A DNA stretch of 64,000 nt, taken from Fuerstiella sp. GTDB taxonomy: Bacteria > Planctomycetota > Planctomycetia > Planctomycetales > Planctomycetaceae. Under the pieces are notes generated by a model, which made no database searches, was not told where the DNA came from, and saw only the letters and a program-made list of their open reading frames with translations. Each line of letters starts with the position of its first letter. Positions within the stretch are counted from its first letter, which is position 1. Below, piece after piece: positions 57,336-64,000 of the stretch. The translations under genes and the position numbers were made by a program. The stretch lies in NCBI GenBank assembly GCA_022843805.1, contig JALHMY010000038.1, positions 1 to 64,000 of the forward strand, written 5' to 3'.

Positions 57336-58418
57336 ATGTGCCTTTTGCAGGTCCTGCATCAGGCTTCCTGCGCCGCAGAATTTTTTCGCGTGATGACTCC
57401 ATTGAAGCAGAGGTTTCGTTCCTTTTCTGCCGGGAGTCTTCCAGTGCCACCGTCTTCTGACCTTCCTGTCGCTCGTTCAGCTCCCGATGATGTCGCGTCT
57501 GTCCGTTCGTTCATGACAACCGCAGGGATCTGGGGTCGCCGCAGGCGGTCCGGGTTTACGCTGATTGAACTGCTTGTGGTGATTGCCATCATTGCCGTTC
57601 TTGTAGGGTTGCTGCTGCCAGCCGTCCAGCAGGCTCGTGAAGCAGCCCGTCGTACTCAGTGCAAAAACCGGCTCAGGCAACTGGTGCTGGCTGTACACAA
57701 TTATGCAGACGTGTATCGCGAACATCTGATCCCCTACGTCATCGAAGACCAGCAGCGGCTGAATTACCTGCGGACCTTTTCCGGAGGGCAGGGAACCGCA
57801 CAGTTCTGGTTCGGCACACTCGATTATGCTCAGGCCGATCCGCAGAAACAGCTGCATTTTGAACGCGGTCCGCTCAGTTCATTTATGGAGACGAGTTACG
57901 AATCCTTCCAGTGTCCGAATTTTGGTCCGGCTCAGATGGATACGGTCCGCTTTGGGCGTCCTGCCTCCGGCTTTGGCTTCAACGGCTATTATCTTTCGCG
58001 CAGTTCCGGAGTCGAATGGCTGCCACCGACATGGGAGGCACAACTGAGCCGCAAGCCGTTAACCCGTCAGTTTCGCGATGTTCGGCAGACAACTCAGACA
58101 ATTGTCTTTGCTGACAGTGCTCAGGTGCGAATGACCACGTTTTCTCCGCCAGCGTTCAGTTTTGAAGAGAACTGGCTGCTGGACCCTCCCAGTAATAACT
58201 TTCCCACTGTGCACTTTCGTCATCTGGACACCGCCAACGTTGCATTCCTCGATGGCCACGTCGAAAGCCGCTCGTTTGCGTCGCATGTCGAAGTGCCGGG
58301 GGATAACTGGCTGACAGCTGAGCAAGCCGACCTTATGACCAAAAAGAGGCTGGGTTTCGTGACTGATGGGAACCTGCAGGATCCCCAGCGACGCGACGAA
58401 CTTTATGATCTGGAATAA
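57336..58418 (+). CDS. DUF1559 prepilin-like protein downstream of a cobalamin riboswitch
   Basis: A DUF1559 protein: [20 protein letters not shown], then [20 protein letters not shown], and a C-terminal [20 protein letters not shown]. It is shorter than the copy at 22.5 kb and its middle contains an unusual Tyr/Phe-rich segment ([19 protein letters not shown]). The start is uncertain: ATG at 57336, 57393 or 57513 all fit, and none has a strong ribosome site; the latest would leave 13 residues before FTLIE as in many prepilins. It is the only plausible target of the riboswitch at 56834-57100. The function is unknown. Confidence 0.85.
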   Translation: MCLLQVLHQASCAAEFFRVMTPLKQRFRSFSAGSLPVPPSSDLPVARSAPDDVASVRSFMTTAGIWGRRRRSGFTLIELLVVIAIIAVLVGLLLPAVQQAREAARRTQCKNRLRQLVLAVHNYADVYREHLIPYVIEDQQRLNYLRTFSGGQGTAQFWFGTLDYAQADPQKQLHFERGPLSSFMETSYESFQCPNFGPAQMDTVRFGRPASGFGFNGYYLSRSSGVEWLPPTWEAQLSRKPLTRQFRDVRQTTQTIVFADSAQVRMTTFSPPAFSFEENWLLDPPSNNFPTVHFRHLDTANVAFLDGHVESRSFASHVEVPGDNWLTAEQADLMTKKRLGFVTDGNLQDPQRRDELYDLE

Positions 58419-58516
58419 TTCCCTGACTCGGCAGCCCGGGACCCTGCAGAGGATAGCAGACGCTCGGTGACTGGTGGCCTTATCTCGAACACGTGACTGT
58501 TTTCCGGGCGCACGAT

Positions 58517-59254
58517 TTACACGGAGACTGGCGGTGTATTTCGACGCTGTCGAGCAGTTGCAATGAAAAGACCTGCGGCACCGATACCGTACAGTGCAAG
58601 CGAAGATGGCTCCGGGACTGCCGTGGCCGCGGCCGAGAAGTCAAACTGATTGATCGCGAAACCTCCTGTGTTGCCGCCTGGCGCGGAATCCAGGCTGAAT
58701 TCAATCCTGTGGATAATCCCAAGTCCCTCAACTCCCAGAAAGATCGCCGAGTTGTCATATCCCTCGTTGCTAACGCCAAGTCTTGTGTAAGTTCCGAGCA
58801 AAACGTCATTCGAGTCAAACGCAGAAATTCTCGCAACAAATTCTGCACCTGTGTAGCTCGGCTGAATCTGTGCGCCACCGCGAGTGATTCCCTGCGATCC
58901 AAAAGCAAGAACCATCATCACAGAATTCGGGCCCGACTTGTCCGTGGCTGTCCAAAGCAGATGGTCTCCTGGGTTAAAGTTGCCGCTCCAGAAATGCTGC
59001 ACATTGGCGATATCCTGGTCTCGCCGACCAACTGGGTCGCCTGTTGTCACACTTACGAACCCATCGATTCCTCCATTCGACGTAAAGGCTGATGGATTGG
59101 GGACATTTGGCTGGAGTTCTGCCGGGCCAAGCGTACCCCAATCCACGAAATCCGTTCCATTCAAAGCCGCACGGCTCAAGACGATTCCAGCATGCGATTG
59201 TCCTGAATATGCGGCAAATATCAGCCCTAAGAACGCAATTATCCTGATCTGCAT
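58517..59254 (-). CDS. PEP-CTERM secreted protein
   Basis: A 245-residue exported protein with an N-terminal signal (QIRIIAFLGLIFAAYSGQSH) and a C-terminal sorting signal AVPEPSSLALYGIGAAGLFI followed by the basic ARQRR, which is removed by an exosortase in bacteria with exopolysaccharide-linked surface proteins. The mature part (NGGIDGFVSVTTGDPVGRRD, DHLLWTATDKSG) is beta-rich and unassigned. An upstream frame to 59386 adds 44 residues lacking signal character, so the Met before QIRII is used. No exosortase gene is in the window. Confidence 0.85.
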   Translation of the reverse strand: MQIRIIAFLGLIFAAYSGQSHAGIVLSRAALNGTDFVDWGTLGPAELQPNVPNPSAFTSNGGIDGFVSVTTGDPVGRRDQDIANVQHFWSGNFNPGDHLLWTATDKSGPNSVMMVLAFGSQGITRGGAQIQPSYTGAEFVARISAFDSNDVLLGTYTRLGVSNEGYDNSAIFLGVEGLGIIHRIEFSLDSAPGGNTGGFAINQFDFSAAATAVPEPSSLALYGIGAAGLFIATARQRRNTPPVSV

Positions 59255-59458
59255 CGCTTTGAATCTTTCGTCGAAAAAATCTTTTCTCCGGCCTGGAATT
59301 GCCACCCGGTGCAAATACACTTCGATTCCTGAAGCAGAAAATGTTGCTGCCCTGTTCAGCAAATAACGTCCCTTGCCAAAGCGCAACAGAGTATTCCGGA
59401 AACTTCCGAAGAAACGCGGATAAAGGCGAGCGGCAAAAAAATTGTTTTTACCGGGCGG
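59255..59458. other. Intergenic before the tandem-repeat array
   Basis: No gene was recognised. The minus-strand frame to 59386 upstream of the PEP-CTERM start is open but lacks signal-peptide character, so it was left out of that gene. Confidence 0.3.
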
Positions 59459-59771
59459 GCGAGGCTCCTGCTGAGCCGTTCTCTTTACCGGGAGTGTGAG
59501 GTTCCTGCTGAGCCGTTCTCTTTACCGGGAGGGCGAGGCTCCTGCCGAGCCGTTCTCTTTACCGGGAGGGCGAGGCTCCTGCCGAGCCGTTCTCGGCTCA
59601 GCAGGAGCTTCGCCCTCCCATCTGCTTCTCGGCTCAGCAGGAGCTTCGCCCTCCCATCTGCTTCTCGGCTCAGCAGGAGCTTCGCCCTCCCATCTGCTTC
59701 TCGGCTCAGCAGGAGCTTCGCCCTCCCTTCTGCTTCTCGGCTCAGCAGGAGCTTTGCCCTCCCATCTGCCG
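59459..59771. repeat. Head-to-head tandem repeat array
   Basis: Left half: four units of 37 bp beginning GCGAGGCTCCTGCYGAGCCG and carrying TTCTCTTTACCGGGAG. Right half: five units of 36 bp beginning CTCGGCTCAGCAGGAGCTTC with GCCCTCCCATCTG. The right units are the reverse complement of the GGGAGGGCGAGGCTCCTGCC core, so the whole can fold into one large hairpin. Frames here yield GEAPAEP/AGASPS-type strings that are often mis-called as genes. It lies between the PEP-CTERM protein and tsaE. Confidence 0.9.
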
Positions 59772-59844
59772 CTGCTCCTCGCTCCTGGCGTGAAAAGCAA
59801 CCAAAACGCGCAGTGCACACAGGTTTTCCTGGCGGTCCTTAATT

Positions 59845-60342
59845 TCAGCCGCGCGCGAGCTCACTGAGAATGGTGGCCGACCGCGGGCCGCCAGCGGAAA
59901 AGGTAAAAGTGCGGCACAAAGGAGCTGTTTGAGTAATCGTCAGACTGAGCCGATCATTCGGCAGAATTTCGGCGACACGATCTGCCCATTCGATCAGACA
60001 AAGATACTCGCCGCTCTGCAGAAATTCATCGGCACCGATGGCCAGAAATTCTTCCACGTCAGCCAGCCGATACGTATCGAAGTGAGCAACCGGGATTCGA
60101 CCATCAGTGTAAAGCTGCATCAAAACAAACGTCGGACTGTTCACGCGATCCGTGTCCACGCCAAGACCCGCACATAACGCTCGTACGAATCGGGTCTTCC
60201 CTGAACCCAGTTCTCCGCTGAGAGCAATGGTCAGTCCCGGGGTTAAAACAGCCGCCAGCTTCTGGCCCAGCTGGTCTGTTTGCTCTTCGCTGCTGCTTTT
60301 CAGAATCAGGATTGATCGTCTCCCGTTTCTGCAGTCACGCAA
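59845..60342 (-). CDS. tsaE: tRNA threonylcarbamoyladenosine biosynthesis ATPase TsaE
   Basis: The 165-residue ATPase works with TsaB and TsaD to make t6A37 in tRNAs that read ANN codons. The P-loop is SGELGSGKTRFVRAL; VNSPTFVLMQLYTDGRIPVA and HFDTYRL are the Switch I-like and Asp motifs, followed by LCLIEWADRVAEILP. It begins inside the 3' end of nadB (37-base overlap), so the two are co-transcribed. The other t6A genes are elsewhere. Confidence 0.93.
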   Translation of the reverse strand: MRDCRNGRRSILILKSSSEEQTDQLGQKLAAVLTPGLTIALSGELGSGKTRFVRALCAGLGVDTDRVNSPTFVLMQLYTDGRIPVAHFDTYRLADVEEFLAIGADEFLQSGEYLCLIEWADRVAEILPNDRLSLTITQTAPLCRTFTFSAGGPRSATILSELARG

Positions 60343-61952
60343 ATGTGATGTCGCTGGGAATCACTGGTTTCCGGGAAATCACTGCGAGCATGCACACCGC
60401 GGCTCTCACGGCGTTCCAGGGCAGCTGCAGTCATTACCCTGCCGATCAGCATCATGTTCTGCAGTTCCCATCCTGCTGGTTCAGCAAGGTCTCGACGACA
60501 AACATAGTTGGCCCAGAAGTCGAGCTGCTGCCTCGCAGCATTCAGGTCATGCTCATTGCGGCTAATGCCAACATTTCGCCACATCAGACTTCTCAGAGCA
60601 TTGCGAATGTCCACCAGATCCAGTTGTTCATCGCCGTCCGAGCGGCGAGGATGAACGACTGACGGGATTCTCGGTGCAGTGAAGTCATCTGGCTGCGAAG
60701 CCGCGGCGGCGGATGCGTTTTGCCCGCATCGCAGTCCAAACACGACTCCCTCCAGCAGACTATTGCTCGCCAGCCGATTGGCACCATGTAAGCCTGTTGA
60801 TGTGACTTCACCCGCGGCCCACAGTCCGGGCAGATTCGTTCGACCGTCCAGGTCTGTCGTGACGCCACCGACCATATAGTGTGCCCCCGGACGAACTGGC
60901 ACCCGATCCGTTGTGAGATCCAGTCCAAAGTCCGCACAAACCCGGCGAATATGAGGGAACCTTTTCCGAACATGGTCCGCATTGATATGCGACAGGTCCA
61001 GATAAACACACGGATGAGACGTTTTGGCCATCTGATGCGTGATCGCCTGACTGACGACGTCTCTCGGAGCCAGTTCGCCTGCCGGATTGTAATCGAACAT
61101 AAATCGATGTCCGTTGCAGTCCACCAGCGTCGCCCCCTCGCCCCGCACGGCCTCCGATATCAGATAGCGGGAACTGCCGGCGATATACAGCACTGTCGGA
61201 TGAAACTGCATGAATTCCATATCACGCACCTCACAGCCGGCACGAAAGGCCAGGGCGTGGCCATCGGCAGTGGCAATCTGAGGATTTGTTGTTTCACGAT
61301 AGATGGCGCCAGCCCCTCCGGTGCACAGAATGGTCTGTTTTGACCACACAAACGTTCGGCCATGGCTGGCGTTCCAGACCAGTGCTCCCCGGCAAACACC
61401 GTCACAGGTGAGCAAATCAATGGTAAAGGTCTTTTGCCAGAGATCAATGTGTGGCGCCTCGCTCGCCCGCCGGTTCATCGCACGCATGACTTCCTGGCCA
61501 GTTGCATCACCCAGTGCATGAGCAACCCGAGCATGACTGTGGCCACCCTCAAGAGTCAGTGCGAGCTGACCGTCCACCTTGTCAAATTCGGCTCCGTAAG
61601 AGATAAGTTCCCGAATGCGTTCCGGCGCTTCACGAATCACAAGTTCCACAACGTCCGGATGGCACAGGCCCTTGCCCGCACTGATCGTGTCGCTCACGTG
61701 GCTGGCAAAGTCATCCAGAGGATCAAGCACCCCCGCAATACCACCCTGGGCGTAGGCACTGTTGGAATGCTGCAGCGCGTCCTTGGTCACAACGACCGTT
61801 CGAAGTGAAGGATCAACCGCGAGTGCCGCGCGAATTCCGGCGATCCCTCCACCGATGACGAGAACATCGGTGAACAGATGAGGTACTCGTTTGGGGTCAA
61901 ACGGTACAAGATATCTTCGAATCAGCGGTACACGAATCTGTTTAGAGTTCAT
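60306..61952 (-). CDS. nadB: L-aspartate oxidase
   Basis: A flavoprotein that oxidises aspartate to iminoaspartate in NAD synthesis. Residues near 28 give the FAD motif DVLVIGGGIAGIRAALAVD. NSAYAQGGIAGVLDPLDD, the active-site stretch MEFMQFHPTVLYIAG, EAVRGEGATLVDCNG, HYMVGGVTTDLDGRT and the second FAD contact LASNSLLEGVVFGLRCG are typical. Length from the Met before NSKQIRVPLIRRYL is 548. An in-frame Met at 62000 overlaps the upstream gene. The neighbours nadA and nadC are not in the window. Confidence 0.95.
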   Translation of the reverse strand: MNSKQIRVPLIRRYLVPFDPKRVPHLFTDVLVIGGGIAGIRAALAVDPSLRTVVVTKDALQHSNSAYAQGGIAGVLDPLDDFASHVSDTISAGKGLCHPDVVELVIREAPERIRELISYGAEFDKVDGQLALTLEGGHSHARVAHALGDATGQEVMRAMNRRASEAPHIDLWQKTFTIDLLTCDGVCRGALVWNASHGRTFVWSKQTILCTGGAGAIYRETTNPQIATADGHALAFRAGCEVRDMEFMQFHPTVLYIAGSSRYLISEAVRGEGATLVDCNGHRFMFDYNPAGELAPRDVVSQAITHQMAKTSHPCVYLDLSHINADHVRKRFPHIRRVCADFGLDLTTDRVPVRPGAHYMVGGVTTDLDGRTNLPGLWAAGEVTSTGLHGANRLASNSLLEGVVFGLRCGQNASAAAASQPDDFTAPRIPSVVHPRRSDGDEQLDLVDIRNALRSLMWRNVGISRNEHDLNAARQQLDFWANYVCRRDLAEPAGWELQNMMLIGRVMTAAALERRESRGVHARSDFPETSDSQRHHICVTAETGDDQS

Positions 61953-61980
61953 TATGGCCCCAGATCCCAATCTCAAAGGA

Positions 61981-62859
61981 TCAGGAATTTTTTTGAGCAC
62001 GTCGGATCGCCGCTACAATTTCCTGCTCGATAATGTTCAGAGGATTCAGCGGGGTCATTGGATCATCACAGGCGGTTACGCGGTTTGATGCCCGGTCCCA
62101 GTGTACGGGCCCATATTCTGCCGGTACATTTTTTCCTGTCAGCAAATTGCCCATTGCATCTCCCTTGTTGTAGTGCCAGAACTCAAAAGGGAAATGCACG
62201 AAACCAAACGATTCAACCAGCGTCATAATCTCCAGACGGTTCGCCAGCCACTCCGGTTCCACAAAAGGTGACCGCATCGGAGTTCGCTCACTCATCTCCA
62301 GATAATGATTTCCTCTCCAGATTTCAGTGCCGTCGTCACGGCGAAAAACAGAAATGTCGATCGCCGAACCTGACATATGAGTGCCAACCTTTGGAATATT
62401 GGCTATCAGAACCATTGCTCGCCGAAAGACCAGTTCTGTTGGAGGAATCTGGCCACCATATTCCCAGATGCATTTCTGCAAAATCGCATCGAACAGTTCA
62501 GGTTTCCGAACCAGCTGCCCCTGCATCTCCAGAGATCGATATCCGTCCTCAACTTTCAGAATCCATCCCCGTTCATTCATTGCGCGACCCAGAGCTATCA
62601 CGTCACTGACCAGCCGTTCCCGTATAAAGAACACGCGATCCAGATCACCCGCAATTTTGGAAGTGGAGAAAAGCATTTCCACCCCGGCAGCAGTGGCCGC
62701 ATCGGGAATCGACGCGAAGCCTTCACCACACTCCCGAACTTCAAACGGCAGCACTCGCTGAACCAGCTCATACCCCTGCTGCATCTGCTCAGCCCAGTAA
62801 GCACGGCGAGCTGACTCATTTGCGGAAGACGACCCAGGATCAGACGACGTTGTAGTCAT
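61981..62859 (-). CDS. VanX-like D-Ala-D-Ala dipeptidase family protein
   Basis: A 292-residue M15-type metallopeptidase. GTHMSGSAIDISVF supplies the His and Asp metal ligands, and FGFVHFPFEFWHYNKGD the catalytic Glu and third ligand (ExxWH in VanX). VEDGYRSLEMQ is the usual arginine region. No signal peptide is evident, so it may act in the cytoplasm on D-Ala-D-Ala or on another D-amino-acid dipeptide; no vancomycin-resistance cluster is present. The Met before TTTSSDPGSS is used. It is followed by nadB. Confidence 0.85.
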   Translation of the reverse strand: MTTTSSDPGSSSANESARRAYWAEQMQQGYELVQRVLPFEVRECGEGFASIPDAATAAGVEMLFSTSKIAGDLDRVFFIRERLVSDVIALGRAMNERGWILKVEDGYRSLEMQGQLVRKPELFDAILQKCIWEYGGQIPPTELVFRRAMVLIANIPKVGTHMSGSAIDISVFRRDDGTEIWRGNHYLEMSERTPMRSPFVEPEWLANRLEIMTLVESFGFVHFPFEFWHYNKGDAMGNLLTGKNVPAEYGPVHWDRASNRVTACDDPMTPLNPLNIIEQEIVAAIRRAQKNS

Positions 62860-63026
62860 TTGGGATGGCAATGCTGTCAGATATTTGCGGGATGATCCGT
62901 CATGGTCAGTATTTCGGTGAATACTGACCCGATGGTGAAATGGCAGGCACAAAGTCTACCGATTCTTAACGGTTCAATCCAGCAATTCGCCGGCAGCGAA
63001 ACTGTGTTCTCCCGACGGGCTGGCAA

Positions 63027-64000
63027 TCAGATCCCGGCTGCCGGGCCGCTGATATCCGTATGACGAAGCTTCTGGTTCGCCTCTGCAGTCGTCTGTACAT
63101 CGTCTGAGCCGGAGGCCAGCTTCGTTGCAGTGCTGATTTTCCTCGGCCAGTAAAGTCGGTGCAGTCTCACGGCAAGTTCCCCCAGTGAGCCCACAATCAG
63201 CACGCCCATCAGCCAGTTCAGCAATGGCACCTGCATGACGTTGAGCACACTCGCCGTTCCGAAGACCAGAGCCGAAATGACGAGCACTGCCAGAAGCAGG
63301 AATCGAACCGTCAGCCCACTTCTGGCCTTCCGCAGCGTATGAGTTGCCAGCGCCTTTTCTGCTGAATGGAGGGCGATTTCACGGAAAGAGTTGGTCTTGT
63401 GACGAAGTGAAACGACGTCAATTTTCGGTCGTGGTACTGAAGGATCTGCGGTACTGTCTCCCCCATTCCGTCGGTCGCTGGCTCGCCGGTCACCGGTCCG
63501 GCGATCGTTGGCCTGCCGCTCAGCATCCGATAAATGGCCGCCTTCCGATTGAATCTGAGAAGCACTGATCGCAGCCGGATCGTCCTTCCTGTTCAGAAGT
63601 TTTGACATGTACTGCCGGACATAATCATCGTGTTCATCTTCAGGTTTGGCACTGAAGTGATCAAACTCGTTCGAAACAGATGAGTGCCGCACGTCATTGT
63701 CGACTTCCGATTCCTCGGCCCTCGAAAGTTCTGCAGGTTCGATTGGCGGCGCAGCTTTCAATCCGGCATCGGAAAACCCGGCCCTCTTCTTCAAATCAAA
63801 CAGGCCGGCCAGCTCGGCTCGCAGATTGCTGATTCCCGCCATGTTCCCGGATTCCGAAGGCTGAGTTTCGGAGACAGGGGATGGTTCTTCATCCGCCCTG
63901 TCGGCAATCACCGGTGCGGATCCCGTGTACCATGCCGGAAGCGAGTGAACAAGATCTTCTTTCGCTCGTTCAAGACGATGTCGAGCATCCAGATGTTCGC
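63027..64000 (-). CDS. Membrane protein of unknown function, 5' end outside the window
   Basis: The frame is open to the right edge: upstream of the GTG at 63911 it continues as EHLDARHRLERAKEDLVHSL then PAWYTGSAPV with no stop, so the true start lies beyond 64000. The visible 323 residues show a charged, disordered region, a run of Arg/Asp repeats (RQANDRRTGDRRASDRRNGG) and two hydrophobic spans near the C-terminus (VRFLLLAVLVISALVFGTAS and LLNWLMGVLIVGSLGELAV). Domain order suggests a long cytoplasmic part with a C-terminal membrane anchor. No family was recognised. Confidence 0.7.
   Translation of the reverse strand, partial: EHLDARHRLERAKEDLVHSLPAWYTGSAPVIADRADEEPSPVSETQPSESGNMAGISNLRAELAGLFDLKKRAGFSDAGLKAAPPIEPAELSRAEESEVDNDVRHSSVSNEFDHFSAKPEDEHDDYVRQYMSKLLNRKDDPAAISASQIQSEGGHLSDAERQANDRRTGDRRASDRRNGGDSTADPSVPRPKIDVVSLRHKTNSFREIALHSAEKALATHTLRKARSGLTVRFLLLAVLVISALVFGTASVLNVMQVPLLNWLMGVLIVGSLGELAVRLHRLYWPRKISTATKLASGSDDVQTTAEANQKLRHTDISGPAAGI

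Noticed and set aside
59459-59771. CRISPR-like array (36-37 bp periodic repeats)
   Set aside because: Units are contiguous with no unique spacers, flip orientation midway, and no cas genes are present.
1-64000. tRNA or rRNA genes
   Set aside because: No cloverleaf with TTCRA-type arm or rRNA signature was recognised by eye; a tRNAscan run would be decisive.

Overview
The window reads as a chromosomal segment of a planctomycete. It carries two DUF1559 prepilin-like proteins ([14 protein letters not shown]-type N-termini ending in a DGHVE-like box), a PEP-CTERM protein, a large secreted protein with a LEPR-XLL-like leader, DUF4332 and Cys-rich secreted proteins, and many intergenic palindromic repeats of the kind common in Planctomycetales. 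I cannot name the genus. No rRNA or tRNA gene was recognised.

Layout. 1-4.5 kb: trpA, a secreted TPR/thioredoxin-fold protein and a small papain-like protease. 4.6-11 kb is an accessory, repeat-rich stretch: a frameshifted unknown gene, a broken ISL3-type transposase start, a SUFU-domain protein, a methyltransferase, an unknown protein, a nitrilase-family hydrolase, a YezD-like small protein and decayed ORF pieces. Two diverged inverted copies of a ~160-bp repeat flank part of it. 11-20.7 kb holds the most striking locus, an apparent minus-strand operon cysK1-epsC-cysK2-encapsulin B-encapsulin A-sufS. A sigma-54 activator gene lies upstream. A good promoter and a hairpin/T-run in the leader precede cysK1. 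The two shell proteins are Family 2B-type encapsulins (HK97-like shell plus an inserted cyclic-nucleotide-binding-like domain). They are near-identical except for a ~149-bp patch. The cysteine desulfurase carries a ~210-residue low-complexity N-terminal extension of the type known to load cargo into Family 2 encapsulins.

21-30.6 kb: two small lipoproteins, a DUF1559 protein, then a sulfate ABC importer (cysP-cysT-cysW-cysA) followed by a phosphate-selective-porin-like protein. Sulfate uptake (24-28 kb), cysteine synthesis and sulfur mobilisation (11-19 kb) and metY (45 kb) make the window a sulfur-metabolism neighbourhood. 30.8-37 kb: a three-gene operon with a degenerate SbcD/YhaO-like phosphoesterase, an SMC/YhaN-like ATPase with DUF4332 modules, and a secreted protein. 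37-41 kb: a LuxR-type response regulator with Glu in place of the phospho-acceptor Asp, an LptF/G-type permease and an M24-fold pseudoenzyme. 41-44.8 kb: a DevBCA-type exporter with its TetR gene and two operator-like palindromes. 44.8-64 kb: metY, a LamG/FN3-like surface protein, transaldolase, carB, an FHA protein, argD, argB, a cobalamin riboswitch with no obvious B12 gene behind it (only a DUF1559 gene), a PEP-CTERM protein, a head-to-head tandem-repeat array, tsaE, nadB, a VanX-like dipeptidase and a membrane protein running off the right edge.

All functional calls rest on motif recognition by eye; no searches were run. Start codons were chosen from leader, ribosome-site and family-length arguments and several remain uncertain.
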